This document shows, piece after piece, positions 1 through 9,579 of a DNA stretch of 64,000 nt. The position numbers and the translations under genes are program-made. The stretch's first letter is position 1. Each line of letters opens with the position of its first letter. Source of the stretch: UBA2108 sp002713215 (GTDB lineage: Bacteria; Bacteroidota; Bacteroidia; Flavobacteriales_G; Salibacteraceae); NCBI GenBank assembly GCA_937891015.1, contig CALAPY010000058.1, positions 1 through 64,000 of the forward strand, read 5' to 3'. Below the pieces are notes generated by a model. The model was given only the letters and a program-made list of their open reading frames with translations. It did not search any database and was not told where the DNA came from.

Positions 1-881
1 TCAAATTTTTCAAGATCGTATATGGCCGTGTACAAGGTTCCAAATCCTTTTTCGAATTGGGTGTTGTACAGAGGAGCATGCATAAATTTTTGCTTGATTG
101 ATCGTGATGTTTCCTCAGGATTGTATAGGCATTTTTCGAGGAATTGCATTCTGGGAAGCGTGGCTGACATAGATGCATAATTTTCCCACTCTACACTGTG
201 CTGATGATTGGTTCCTATACAGGTGGCAACCACACTTACCGGTCTGTCAGGGGATAGAAATACAGTTACAAAGTGCTTATTCTTGTCCAGTATGGTCACA
301 TTATAGCTCATATGAACCGGTACTCGATGAAAAACTTGAATGGCTTCTTCTATGGTTGAACAGGTTTCCAGTACATAACGCATAACCAATGGAACTCCAA
401 AGCCGTCTCCTGAAATATTTCGCCCCCCAAAAGTGAGCGAAATAGTAAGCCCATCGGCATTTATTCCGTCCAGCAAGCCCCAAAGGCAATCACTGATGCC
501 AATAACGGGTTTTAACCAGTTGGACTTTAATAATATACCCTCAAACAAACGAGGAGAATAATCGTAATTGCGAATGAGCATATTAGCGTCCTTTGTCCAG
601 GCTATTTGCGAACAACCTGACATGAAAGGAGGAGGGGAATACTGACTCAAAAAACGAGATTCGAGGTCGCCATCTCCAGCCAACTCACAAAGTTGTTTGT
701 AGATGGGATAGAGTTCCGGCATAAACTCTTTTAGCTTTTCACTTGATGTGAGGTACCCTGGTCGAGAACTATAGCCTTCCGAAACAAACCACTTTTTATA
801 ATAGGGCCAGGCCTTATCAAAAGCTTTCTTCCATTTTTCTCCCGGACTATCTTCCGCTATGCTTCTTAGGTATAAGAACAT
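1..881 (-). CDS. C45-family autoproteolytic Ntn acyltransferase/hydrolase (partial, 3' end outside window)
   Basis: The reverse strand reads open from the ATG at 881 to the window edge (293 codons), so the C-terminus is missing. The protein resembles the C45 family (acyl-CoA:6-aminopenicillanate acyltransferase-like N-terminal-nucleophile hydrolases). The key sign is MSGCSQIAW around residue 94: in this family the chain cleaves itself before such a Cys, which becomes the nucleophile. The following ANMLIRNYDYSP and GLLDGINADGLTISLTFGGR segments are the usual post-nucleophile strands. There is no signal peptide, so a cytoplasmic role is likely. Family members hydrolyse or transfer linear amides or acyl groups; the substrate here is unknown. 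It lies 104 nt downstream of an ATP-grasp gene on the same strand, which suggests a shared pathway in which an amide is made and then cut or exchanged. Confidence 0.75.
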   Translation of the reverse strand, partial: MFLYLRSIAEDSPGEKWKKAFDKAWPYYKKWFVSEGYSSRPGYLTSSEKLKEFMPELYPIYKQLCELAGDGDLESRFLSQYSPPPFMSGCSQIAWTKDANMLIRNYDYSPRLFEGILLKSNWLKPVIGISDCLWGLLDGINADGLTISLTFGGRNISGDGFGVPLVMRYVLETCSTIEEAIQVFHRVPVHMSYNVTILDKNKHFVTVFLSPDRPVSVVATCIGTNHQHSVEWENYASMSATLPRMQFLEKCLYNPEETSRSIKQKFMHAPLYNTQFEKGFGTLYTAIYDLEKF

Positions 882-906
882 TCTTTACGTACCCTTCGAC
901 TCCACC

Positions 907-983
907 TCGACTTCGCTCAGTGGTCGTCTCGGATACTTCAATTACATTATTATTCTTTAAATAAGGTGATTGAGTGAAGTCGA
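907..983. repeat. Imperfect inverted repeat in the ATP-grasp/C45 intergenic gap
   Basis: The arms are TCGACTTCGCTCAGT (907-921) and TTGAGTGAAGTCGA (970-983). The reverse complement of the second matches the first with two mismatches over 14 bases. An AT-rich 48-bp centre separates them, and the motif is partly echoed at 898-902 (CGACT). The same word (GAGTGAAGTC) recurs in the terminator loop at 39632-39641, so it looks like a dispersed intergenic repeat and not a gene-specific operator. It may also form a weak hairpin after the ATP-grasp gene. Confidence 0.5.
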
Positions 984-985
984 AA

Positions 986-2494
986 TCACATCATTTTAAA
1001 GCCACCGATTTCGGCAACTTGATTTTCAATACGGGCCAGGTTTTTAGGTTCTACCGATTCAAATTTATTCTGGATTGCTGCCAACCACTTTTTCGATTTT
1101 TCAGTCAAATTAAAGTTGTCTGTCATCATTCTGCCTCTCATGACCAGGATACCCAAGTCTGCGCCTTCGTATACATATTCTCCTTCCTTCATAATTCTGA
1201 GGAAGAAGGCTTCATTTTCTCCTTCAACTGCCCTACGGTGAGTATCCATTCGATCGTATTCGATAGAACCATCCTTCTGCATTCTCCAAATTCCGGATTT
1301 AGGAGCCCGAGTCACTTGTTTGATTGTATCAGCGGTGTGTTTAATAACCATTTGTCCCCATGAATCAATGTTTTCTGGACGTGCCCAGCGGCGATTAATT
1401 TGATTCACATTGATCTTATAATCAATATCCATATACTCCAAAATGTGGAACATAAACAGTGGAATATCAGCCAATGCAAATACGGCATGGTTGGTTATGG
1501 AACTAGCTCCCGTAACCCTTGGGTTCAATTCACCCAGATACAAATCATTGGTATCGGTATCAATTAAAAAGTCAAGTTCAAAATACCCTTTGTAACCTTC
1601 TTTCAGCAATTGATCTCCAAATTGTCTGGTATATTTTCTTGCCTTATCGCGAATGCTTTTGGTAAAGCAATCTGCATAGATTTCGTTTCCGCACCATCCG
1701 CCTTTATAGGGTGTAAGTTCTCTAAAACCTACCAGCTCTGTCATTAATGGTGCTACTATGGTTCCGTGCCGTGTTACACATGCTTCTATAGCCGAACCCA
1801 TACAATTGATGCGCTTCATTACTTTAACCTCTTTCTCCGCTTCAATTTCTTCGGCGTGTTTATCGTAATCCGCTTCGGTTTTTATGAAGAAGGTGGTATG
1901 TCCACTATCTCCATAAGGAGTTTGTACTACCCAGTCGTGTCCTAAGTGAGATGCTTTTTTCTCCAGCATTTTATAACTGCTAATCTTAGTTAGAATATTG
2001 GGTACACAGGGAACACCTGCTTTATTGGCTACACGATTTGTAATCACCTTGTTGTCCAGGTCGTTTCTAAGTTTAGCAGAAGGGAAGGCAACATCCAGTC
2101 CTATTTTTTTAGCGAGCTTTTCCGTTTGTTCATCAAACATGAGGAAGAGCGCCTTGCCTTTGTTCTTACCCTTGGCTCTTTTTTGGATGTAATCAACTAC
2201 TTGCTTGTGTTCAAGCATGTAGTTGTTGATGTCCTCAATGCTCTGAAACTCATCATGTGGAATTTCATCTGGTGAGAATACATTAGGATGAAGACCGTCA
2301 AAACATTCAATATAGCAAATGAATTTAAAATTCCGTACCCATTCATCGGCGCCGAGTAAATTGAAATTAGTTGCGCTGATAAAATAAATAGGGGTTTCAT
2401 TCTTATAAAAGAATCTACGAATATCAGATAGCCCGTTTAAAGGTTTTAGAGCCTCAGTAACCTTGCTTCCTTTTTTAACTTTTTTCTTAGCCAT
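986..2494 (-). CDS. Biotin-carboxylase-like ATP-grasp enzyme
   Basis: A 502-aa cytoplasmic protein with an ATP-grasp fold. The glycine-rich nucleotide loop is QTPYGDSGHTT (191-201), and the Mg/ATP acidic strands are YFELDFL (305-310) and LGELNPRVTGASS (320-332, with E322, N324 and R326). The start MAKKKVKKGSK is lysine-rich. ATP-grasp enzymes join a carboxylate to an amine or other nucleophile through an acyl-phosphate. No biotin carboxyl-carrier or carboxyltransferase domain is present or nearby, so a stand-alone carboxylate-amine ligase role is more likely than carboxylation; that is inference. It lies between a GT9 gene and a C45-type Ntn enzyme on the same strand, with gaps of about 105 nt on each side. 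An exact TAnnTTTG box just upstream suggests it has its own promoter. Confidence 0.75.
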   Translation of the reverse strand: MAKKKVKKGSKVTEALKPLNGLSDIRRFFYKNETPIYFISATNFNLLGADEWVRNFKFICYIECFDGLHPNVFSPDEIPHDEFQSIEDINNYMLEHKQVVDYIQKRAKGKNKGKALFLMFDEQTEKLAKKIGLDVAFPSAKLRNDLDNKVITNRVANKAGVPCVPNILTKISSYKMLEKKASHLGHDWVVQTPYGDSGHTTFFIKTEADYDKHAEEIEAEKEVKVMKRINCMGSAIEACVTRHGTIVAPLMTELVGFRELTPYKGGWCGNEIYADCFTKSIRDKARKYTRQFGDQLLKEGYKGYFELDFLIDTDTNDLYLGELNPRVTGASSITNHAVFALADIPLFMFHILEYMDIDYKINVNQINRRWARPENIDSWGQMVIKHTADTIKQVTRAPKSGIWRMQKDGSIEYDRMDTHRRAVEGENEAFFLRIMKEGEYVYEGADLGILVMRGRMMTDNFNLTEKSKKWLAAIQNKFESVEPKNLARIENQVAEIGGFKMM

Positions 2495-2512
2495 AGGGGT
2501 AAATTAGGGCAA

Positions 2513-2520
2513 CAAATCTA
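2513..2520 (-). promoter_or_regulatory. -7 box (TAGATTTG) of the ATP-grasp gene
   Basis: An exact match to the Bacteroidota -7 consensus TAnnTTTG, 18 nt upstream of the ATG at 2494 on the reverse strand. No clear -33 TTG was found at the usual distance, so the call rests on the -7 box and its position. Confidence 0.45.
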
Positions 2521-2599
2521 AAGTATAATGTAAAAATGAAAAGAGCTTAAATTGACGTTCTCTTTTTGGAGCCTATTATTTCAGGAAATTGTAGTGGGT

Positions 2600-3814
2600 T
2601 TATCGGTTAACTATTCCCAGCACATTTTCGTCCCTGGTAAAAACAATTCCAGAATTTTCTTTGAGATTGATATTGGATTTTTCCTGATCTAATACGTCCA
2701 CCACCTTATCGAATACCTCATCAACCTGAATCAATTTCATACATACGTTATTTCCGTTGCAAGGAGCAATTTCAAAATCATGAACGCAGGGACTACAATA
2801 GGCATTTTTGTAGATAATGTGGGCATTCTCACTCATGCCGTATTGATCAGGAGAACATGGTCCAAACAGGCAAATAACCGGAACTTTAACACTGAACCCA
2901 ATGTGCATGGGCCCGGTATCGTTGGTGATCATTAATTGCGCATTTTCTATGATTCCAATGGCTTCGTCAATGCTTGTTTTTCCGGCAGTATTAATTACCC
3001 GATCAGAATTGATTTTATCTGCTACTTCTTGAGTGTAACTTTGTTCGCCCTTGCTTCCAATTAGGAGGATGTTGTATTCTGGAAATGCGGTTAGAATTTT
3101 TTGTACGAGTTCAATGAAATTGTTTTGATCCCATCTTCTTTCCAACCTTAAATCGGATGAGTTGGGGTTAACAACCAGATAAGGTTTTTCTGAATACTCC
3201 GAGCCCTTTTGTTCACTCTTAAGCCCGTAAATTCCTTCATGTTTGGGTTGGCAGCCGATCAATTGAGTTAGATGTAGATACACATTGGATATGGAAACTC
3301 GGGGATTAAAAAACATCATGTGGGTATAAATCCCCATTCTAAAAGAGCTCGATCTCAGATAAAAACCAATTCGGTTTACTGACAAGGTGAACAAGGTAAA
3401 TATGGAGCTGTAATCCGAATAGATTTCCAAATCGAAGTATACCTGGGGACGTTTTTTGATCAATGTTAACAGGGTGCCAATGTTGGTTCGGATAAAATTG
3501 AACATTCCACTATCATCTACGGTTAGAACAGTGTCGATTAAATCAATTTTCTCCAGAATGGCTTTATTCGATTTGGTACTAACGAAAATAATTTCCGCAT
3601 CCGGATATTGATTTCTGATGGCAGCCAACATGGGGGTGCATTGTATAATACTGCCCATTCCTTTGAACTTACAAATGGCAATGGTTTTAAAATCCCTGCT
3701 TAGATCATGGTTAATGGAAAGAACCTGGCCAATCATTCTTGCTAAAAAATTGAGCAAGAATGCAGCAGGTTTTGCTACATAATTGTCTAAGAATATCTGC
3801 AGCTTAGTATTCAT
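2600..3814 (-). CDS. Glycosyltransferase family 9 (heptosyltransferase-like)
   Basis: A 404-aa GT-B fold protein of the GT9 family (ADP-heptose:LPS heptosyltransferase type). The N-terminal Rossmann half has FKGMGSIIQCTPML (50-63), where family members have a G-D-x-(I/L) loop. The C-terminal half carries the nucleotide-sugar signature TNDTGPMHIG (297-306) and LFGPCSPDQYG (316-326). A Cys cluster at 340-358 (C340, C343, C352, C358) follows, as in many Bacteroidota GT9 proteins. It probably acts at the inner face of the inner membrane on LPS core or another surface glycan. Its start overlaps the stop of the upstream membrane-protein gene by 11 nt, which implies translational coupling. The acceptor cannot be read from sequence. 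Confidence 0.85.
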   Translation of the reverse strand: MNTKLQIFLDNYVAKPAAFLLNFLARMIGQVLSINHDLSRDFKTIAICKFKGMGSIIQCTPMLAAIRNQYPDAEIIFVSTKSNKAILEKIDLIDTVLTVDDSGMFNFIRTNIGTLLTLIKKRPQVYFDLEIYSDYSSIFTLFTLSVNRIGFYLRSSSFRMGIYTHMMFFNPRVSISNVYLHLTQLIGCQPKHEGIYGLKSEQKGSEYSEKPYLVVNPNSSDLRLERRWDQNNFIELVQKILTAFPEYNILLIGSKGEQSYTQEVADKINSDRVINTAGKTSIDEAIGIIENAQLMITNDTGPMHIGFSVKVPVICLFGPCSPDQYGMSENAHIIYKNAYCSPCVHDFEIAPCNGNNVCMKLIQVDEVFDKVVDVLDQEKSNINLKENSGIVFTRDENVLGIVNR

Positions 3815-6650
3815 TTCTAATATCTCTGTAAAATGTAATTTTATTTACTTCAACTCCTTCATGAGTTGAAACCCAAATGGAATTGACGTTTTTACTATGC
3901 CACAAATAGTGGTTACTCAATGGAACAAGATATTCCGATTCCGTGTTACTTGCCATGAAGGTAGAATACCCCAAGAAAGTAGAGTCACTATAAAGCTCAA
4001 GGTTGATTTCTTCTTGCCCATTTGTAGTTAACTCGATTTTAGCCAATACTAATGAAGAACCAGAAACTTCATCGTTTACTTCTACCTTGTAACAGTTGGA
4101 AGTATCTGCCAAAACAGGATTTACCTCTTGAAGTTTTTCAACTCTTGATTTACCATCCTGGTCGAAGTATTTGTTTAGTAATACGGCAGCGTGTTTGTAG
4201 TGGTAGATCCGTGGTCGGCCAATTAAGGTGTCCTTTTCTTCAATTGAAGTGGTAGCATTAAAGTTTTTACCGATCCAAATGCTATGATCATTCATAATCC
4301 GATAAGGCTTGTAATTCGAATAAATGTATTCGGCAATTAGATTCTGGCGCATCGAGTTGGAAATGTAATCGGTGTTATCCCACCAATTTGGAGGATAGTT
4401 TGAATAAATTACCACAGGTGTACTCTCCATATTAATTTTTTCCAGTTGTTCATTCTGCAGGTAATCATCAACCGTGTTTTGAAGGCTTTGACAAAAATAG
4501 GAAGGTACTTTACGTTGGCAGTAGAAATAAAGTGTTGGTGTATTTGAAAAGTCCAGAAATGTTTGGTCATTAGTCAAATTGGCGTCCAGAAATTGCTTTA
4601 TCTCCAGGTATTTCTTTTCTGCAAATTCCTCTTTACCCGTGGTTCGTCCTTTAAAGGAATCATTGAATTTATAATCAAGGAATGCAAGGGACGAAGTTTC
4701 GAAGAACCTGTTCACACGCGTATCTTCCTTGTGAAAGGGAAAATATTTAATGCACAGAATGAGTAAAAAAGAAATGGAGTAGAATTGAACATACTTCCAA
4801 TTTAACCCTTTCTGTTGCATAAATGAAAGAACAAATAAGGCAATTCCAATATAGAAGGTTGCCATAAGAAAAAAGTCAACACTCTCAATAAACCCATGCC
4901 TAACCAGCCCCCTTTGGAAATTGACCAAATAAACAAGTAAAAAGAAAAGCGAGGTATTTAGGTTGAACCTGGAATGCGATGAATTGGTTGTCCTCAAATA
5001 ATAGATGGTGTAACAAATGATGAGAATACTCGCAAGTGGGTAAACCACATGGAAAAGAAAGAACTGCTGATTGTACTCTAGGGTTATCGTTGAGAATCCA
5101 TGAGCCTGGCTCCCGGAAAAATAGTGCAATGCACTACGAATGGAACTGATTATGTGCTCTACTGAGCTGAGTAATATTAACAGCAGTAAAGTTCCAAGAA
5201 TAAGACCAGCGAACAGGGCTAACCCCTTAGTGAGGGTTCCAAATTGTATCTTCCTCTTTTCAGTGAAATAATGAATTGGAAGGAACAACAATGACCCGCC
5301 AATAGCAGCGACTCCAGTATCCAGGCGCCAAATGCACAATGCAGCAAGCAACACGAAAAGCCACAGAAAATTTTTAATGGATTGATTGGCTACTAGGTTC
5401 TTAATGGCAAAAAAACAGAGCGCTGTAAAAAAAAGAACCTCGTGAAATAGATTGGTAATCAGGGGAAAGGTGATTATGAATAATAAGGCAAGAAAAGGTG
5501 ATTTAAGCAGTTTTACCAGAAAGTGATATACGATGAAGAAGAAAATCACAGTATAGAAAAACTGATAGACCAAGAAATCCAACGTTCCGTTAAATTCAAA
5601 CATCAAATTATATATTACTCCATAAAACTGCTCGGCAAACATGTGTGAGGTAAGAAAATCGACAAAAGGAATCTCGCCAAAGGAGAACATTCGGAGCTGA
5701 GCATTTGCCGGGTTTGCTAGCTCAAAAAGCTCATAGGATTGAGGTAAAATAGGAGAATAGTGCGAGTACAACAAAAACATCAATAACGCCGACGGTGCAT
5801 AAAAAACCGTAAATAACCAGTGCGACGAAATTCTAACCGGCTTGAAATAACGGAGGCCCCAATAGCCTAGCATGAATAAAGCCAATAACCCCATGAATAT
5901 CCATTTGTAAGCAATAAAATCACCAGTTTGTTGCTTCACCCAAAAGAGGGCTTCAGTAGATGCAAATAGAAGGATGGGTGCCAGGGATAGGGGAAGAAGG
6001 AGGTTAAATTGTTGATTGATGGATATCCCTGCGAAACGTTTGGTCATTAAGGCAATGAGTATTAGCGTAACCAGTATCAAAAGATAACAAAGCACTCCAT
6101 TTTCGACAATGATCTTGCTTGAATTTCCGAGAAATTGAAATGTTCCCAGCAGAATTATGGAGACAATCATAAATCCTCCAATGAAGGTTCTATTGGAGAT
6201 CAGGCGAAATATTGGTTTTCTTTTTTTGAGTATGAATAGAACCAGAAATGAAATAACCAATACAAATAGGGTTATTACTCCTTTTTCTGCGGCCATTCCA
6301 TAAGCATTGCTCAGTAATAAGCCAATGCCCGAACAAGAAAAAATGGCAACGAGTTGTAAATCGGGCCTGGCAATTCGAAACCTAACTTTCACCTCTTTTA
6401 ATAGAAAATAGAAAGAGGGCAAGAGCAGTGTAAAAACACCGATAATTTTATAGAAAATGGAGACCCTTTTACTTATGGCAATTCCTTCATTGGTTGCTTG
6501 ACTAACCTGGACCTTAGAGAAGTCACTCAGCGCCAGATCAATTTCACCAAAAAGGAAATAGATAACCGTTAATGACAGAAAAAGGGCTACAAAAACCAAT
6601 TCGCCAACCAGGCCCTTATTTGCGGATTGATGTTTCACCTCAACTTCCAA
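3804..6650 (-). CDS. Large polytopic membrane protein with soluble C-terminal domain (GT-C-like)
   Basis: A 948-aa protein with about 16-18 hydrophobic segments between residues 15 and 640, then a soluble region of about 300 residues (roughly 650-948) that probably faces the periplasm. The layout (many helices, extracytoplasmic loops near YSHYSPILPQSYELFELANP, a beta-rich tail) resembles GT-C glycosyltransferases or polymer-handling proteins, but no DD/DE catalytic loop could be assigned with certainty. The product is translationally coupled to the GT9 gene (11-nt overlap) and starts 32 nt after the decarboxylase gene. Context suggests a role in making or exporting a surface glycoconjugate. 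No family was recognised with confidence. Confidence 0.6.
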   Translation of the reverse strand: MEVEVKHQSANKGLVGELVFVALFLSLTVIYFLFGEIDLALSDFSKVQVSQATNEGIAISKRVSIFYKIIGVFTLLLPSFYFLLKEVKVRFRIARPDLQLVAIFSCSGIGLLLSNAYGMAAEKGVITLFVLVISFLVLFILKKRKPIFRLISNRTFIGGFMIVSIILLGTFQFLGNSSKIIVENGVLCYLLILVTLILIALMTKRFAGISINQQFNLLLPLSLAPILLFASTEALFWVKQQTGDFIAYKWIFMGLLALFMLGYWGLRYFKPVRISSHWLFTVFYAPSALLMFLLYSHYSPILPQSYELFELANPANAQLRMFSFGEIPFVDFLTSHMFAEQFYGVIYNLMFEFNGTLDFLVYQFFYTVIFFFIVYHFLVKLLKSPFLALLFIITFPLITNLFHEVLFFTALCFFAIKNLVANQSIKNFLWLFVLLAALCIWRLDTGVAAIGGSLLFLPIHYFTEKRKIQFGTLTKGLALFAGLILGTLLLLILLSSVEHIISSIRSALHYFSGSQAHGFSTITLEYNQQFFLFHVVYPLASILIICYTIYYLRTTNSSHSRFNLNTSLFFLLVYLVNFQRGLVRHGFIESVDFFLMATFYIGIALFVLSFMQQKGLNWKYVQFYSISFLLILCIKYFPFHKEDTRVNRFFETSSLAFLDYKFNDSFKGRTTGKEEFAEKKYLEIKQFLDANLTNDQTFLDFSNTPTLYFYCQRKVPSYFCQSLQNTVDDYLQNEQLEKINMESTPVVIYSNYPPNWWDNTDYISNSMRQNLIAEYIYSNYKPYRIMNDHSIWIGKNFNATTSIEEKDTLIGRPRIYHYKHAAVLLNKYFDQDGKSRVEKLQEVNPVLADTSNCYKVEVNDEVSGSSLVLAKIELTTNGQEEINLELYSDSTFLGYSTFMASNTESEYLVPLSNHYLWHSKNVNSIWVSTHEGVEVNKITFYRDIRNEY

Positions 6651-6682
6651 TTTATTCTCCCGAAAGTTCAGTATAAAGTGAT

Positions 6683-9391
6683 TTAATGTTTTTTGGAATT
6701 ATGCTCCTCAAGTGCTTCATTATTAAAAATTTGCAATCCCAAATCCGCCTGGTACCCATGAATTTCCTTGACATCCAAAGCCTTCATAAATTCCAGAATC
6801 TCAACACTAATAACCTGGCCTGGGACCAAAACAGGAAATCCCGGAGGATATGGAATTACAAAGGTGCAACTTACCAGAATTTCCCCCTTTTTAACCAATT
6901 GGATACAACGTTCCAGTTCAACAAAGTCATAGTTGTCTTCGTCGTACGCCAAATAATAGGCGCTTCTTATATCACCACCAGGTACATCTGGCAGATGCCT
7001 GAAAGCTTCGTGAAAATAACTGAAATCGGGGAGAGGAAGTTTGAAATTGCACAAGCTGTTAATTTGGTTTTTTCTAATTTTTTCTTCCGTTTTGGTCCAG
7101 CTTTTCTGTTCTTCGTCAAGCTCCTGGGCAATCTGCAATAACACCCGAACCAGATAGACAATACTTCCCCTGGTAGTTCCAATGTTGGTCATAAACAGAA
7201 CCGAATTTCTTGATGTCTTGTTGATTTGGATATTGAACTTATCCATTAAAAATCGATTCTTAAAGGTATCTCCATCTACACCGGTCCTTCCAATATGGAG
7301 ATTAATTTTGGTAGGGTCGAGCACAAATTCGTCATGACTCCATGCTTTCTCCAGTCGATTCCAGCCTTTCTTAGGGTCGTAATATTCAGTCAAGCCTGAT
7401 TCCCGATATTCCTTTGGAATGAAGTCTTCCACCGTTAGTACATCGAAATATTTTTTGAGTTGCGGATGGTCGTTTATTTTGGCCCGAAGAATCATACTCA
7501 ATTCGATGCATTTCTCTACCATTTCGAATCCTTCAAACTGTACCTGGCGCCTGCCTACATCCATTGACGCTAATATTTGGTAATTCGCTGAGGTAGAAGT
7601 GTGGGTCATATAAGCTTCCAGAAATGCATCTTTCTTTTTTGGAAAATCTTCGTCATAGATATGGATCATGGACCCTTGTCGCAACGATGAGAGCGTTTTA
7701 TGAGTTGATTGGGTAGAGTAGACACGGACTTTTACTTTTTTGGGATCAGGCAATAAAGGAAGTTCATCATCACCAATGGTTTTTAAATGATCTCGATATT
7801 CAGTCCTATATTTTTTTGTGTCATATTTATGTCGCAACTTTCGTGCAACATACATGGCGGTCCGTTTTTTATACACATGGGTAAATGCCGCAAATCCAAA
7901 CCATGCTTCATCCCACAGGAATATCATATCCGGTTTAATGGCCAGAATTTCTTCCATTACCCTTTCCACGTTATAGACCAATCCATCAAATGTGCAATTG
8001 GTAAGAACCAACATTTTAACATTATCCAATTGGCCTTTCTCCTTCATCAATAGCAGTTTCTCTTTTATTTCAGTAAGAGGTACTGCTCCATACATGCTGT
8101 ATTTTTCGATAGGGTAACTATCCAGGTAAATGGGGTATCCCCCCGACAGCACCTGGGAATAGTGATGACTCTTATGGCAATCACGATCTATAAGTACATA
8201 ATCTCCGGGTTGAACCAGGGCTTGCTGAACAATTTTATTGGCCGTGCTGGTCCCATTGGTAACGAAAAAAGTGTCTCTGGAACCAAAAGCTTTAGCCGCC
8301 ATTTCCTGTGCTTGCTTTAGAGTACCAGTTGGTTGTAGTAATGAATCCAGCCCCCCTGTTGTTGCAGAAGTTTCTGCGAGAAATAGGTTTTTTCCATAAA
8401 ACTCCCCAAAGTCTCTGATCCAGAAACTTTTGTAGATGGAGTTTCCCCTGGAAATTGGCATAGCGTGAAATACCGATGTTGGTTTTTGAGAATACTCAAC
8501 TAATGCGGAAAAAAATGGAGTTTGGTATCGCTCATAAATTCCCCGTTGGATGCTCAAATGCAACTCTTGTAAATCTTCCTGCCGATAAAATATCCGTCGA
8601 AAATTCCCTACCACTTCATCTCCCAAATCCATAAGCGAATGACTGGTAACGTAGTACAAGTCAATTTCTGGTCTAATTTTTTTGATTCCATTAGCAAGTG
8701 CAATGGCCAGGGCTTCACTGTCGAGATTGGTATAATCTAACCTGGACAGTGTTGAAATAAAAGGTCTAAGCAATTTGAGTTTGTTGGTCGATTTAACCAC
8801 CATGTCGTAGCGAATGACCGCTACCTGAATGTTGTAATTAAACAATATGGCTATAATGGCATCTTCAAAACTTCTTACTACAACTGGGTTGTAAACAAAT
8901 TGATCGCTTTTTTCTCTGAGCTCACCAAGCTTTAGAATCAGCTCTGCTTCCTCTTCCTGATTTATGCTGTCTACTATCAGTGTTTCAAAATAGTGCTGAT
9001 TCAGGCTTTCTTCATGTTCTTCCTGATCATCAAAGAGTTCAATCCCCTTAACCTCTTTTGGGTTGTACCTAAATGCTTCACTAACCAAATGCCGACCAAT
9101 TGATGCACTCTTTGAGTACAACTTAGCGTAATCTTCTTTGTTCAATAGTTTTTTAAGCTCCTTTACGGAGTCAAGTCCCGGATATGCCCAATATCGCTCA
9201 ATAATTTGCAGGTCTTGAATTACTTCATCGGTCTGAGATTTAAGCGTTTCATTAAACCCATTTTTTGGTTTTCGAAGCTTACTTGCATTCTCTTTTAACT
9301 CTCCCCATCTTTCAAATCGCAATTGAGCAATGGTGTAGTAGTTTTTTTCAATACTTCTGGTGTTATCTGCAATCTGCTTTTCAATATTCAA
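6683..9391 (-). CDS. PLP-dependent Orn/Lys/Arg-type decarboxylase, long form
   Basis: A 902-aa fold-type I PLP enzyme. The Schiff-base lysine is K565 in STQSTHKTLSSLRQGS. Other cofactor-site segments are VTNGTSTANK (377-386), DRDCHKSHHYS (402-412) and LWDEAWFGF (492-500). Bacterial Orn/Lys/Arg decarboxylases usually have about 715-755 residues; here an N-terminal part of roughly 300 residues precedes the PLP domain, with VTSHSLMDLGDEVVGNFRRIF (248-268) as the receiver-like wing. The enzyme would convert a basic amino acid to a diamine or agmatine; the exact substrate is not readable. The start is supported by a TAnnTTTG box 26 nt upstream. It leads the minus-strand run ending in the ATP-grasp and C45-type genes. 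Confidence 0.85.
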   Translation of the reverse strand: MNIEKQIADNTRSIEKNYYTIAQLRFERWGELKENASKLRKPKNGFNETLKSQTDEVIQDLQIIERYWAYPGLDSVKELKKLLNKEDYAKLYSKSASIGRHLVSEAFRYNPKEVKGIELFDDQEEHEESLNQHYFETLIVDSINQEEEAELILKLGELREKSDQFVYNPVVVRSFEDAIIAILFNYNIQVAVIRYDMVVKSTNKLKLLRPFISTLSRLDYTNLDSEALAIALANGIKKIRPEIDLYYVTSHSLMDLGDEVVGNFRRIFYRQEDLQELHLSIQRGIYERYQTPFFSALVEYSQKPTSVFHAMPISRGNSIYKSFWIRDFGEFYGKNLFLAETSATTGGLDSLLQPTGTLKQAQEMAAKAFGSRDTFFVTNGTSTANKIVQQALVQPGDYVLIDRDCHKSHHYSQVLSGGYPIYLDSYPIEKYSMYGAVPLTEIKEKLLLMKEKGQLDNVKMLVLTNCTFDGLVYNVERVMEEILAIKPDMIFLWDEAWFGFAAFTHVYKKRTAMYVARKLRHKYDTKKYRTEYRDHLKTIGDDELPLLPDPKKVKVRVYSTQSTHKTLSSLRQGSMIHIYDEDFPKKKDAFLEAYMTHTSTSANYQILASMDVGRRQVQFEGFEMVEKCIELSMILRAKINDHPQLKKYFDVLTVEDFIPKEYRESGLTEYYDPKKGWNRLEKAWSHDEFVLDPTKINLHIGRTGVDGDTFKNRFLMDKFNIQINKTSRNSVLFMTNIGTTRGSIVYLVRVLLQIAQELDEEQKSWTKTEEKIRKNQINSLCNFKLPLPDFSYFHEAFRHLPDVPGGDIRSAYYLAYDEDNYDFVELERCIQLVKKGEILVSCTFVIPYPPGFPVLVPGQVISVEILEFMKALDVKEIHGYQADLGLQIFNNEALEEHNSKKH

Positions 9392-9417
9392 AAGACCGGG
9401 CTTTAAATGTGAACATC

Positions 9418-9425
9418 CAAAAATA
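9418..9425 (-). promoter_or_regulatory. -7 box (TATTTTTG) of the decarboxylase gene
   Basis: Exact TAnnTTTG match on the reverse strand, 26 nt upstream of the ATG at 9391. It is probably the main promoter for the minus-strand run down to at least the GT9 gene. Confidence 0.5.
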
Positions 9426-9579
9426 GAAAACTTAAAAAGTCAGTTGCTATTAATCAATTGCTAATGCCAAACAAAACTCAACAGTAGACCAAGGCATTTA
9501 TTGAATTAGGGTGAGAGAGGTTTCAAATTCGGTTTTTTTTTAATCAACTCAAACAATTTTTCAACCAACTGATAACATT

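Noticed and set aside
974..1363. 129-aa plus-strand reading frame opposite the ATP-grasp gene
   Set aside because: It lies entirely antisense to a well-supported enzyme and has no recognisable domain; a shadow frame.
6686..7141. 151-aa plus-strand reading frame opposite the decarboxylase C-terminus
   Set aside because: Antisense to a clear PLP enzyme with Phe/Asn-rich, non-family sequence; a shadow frame.
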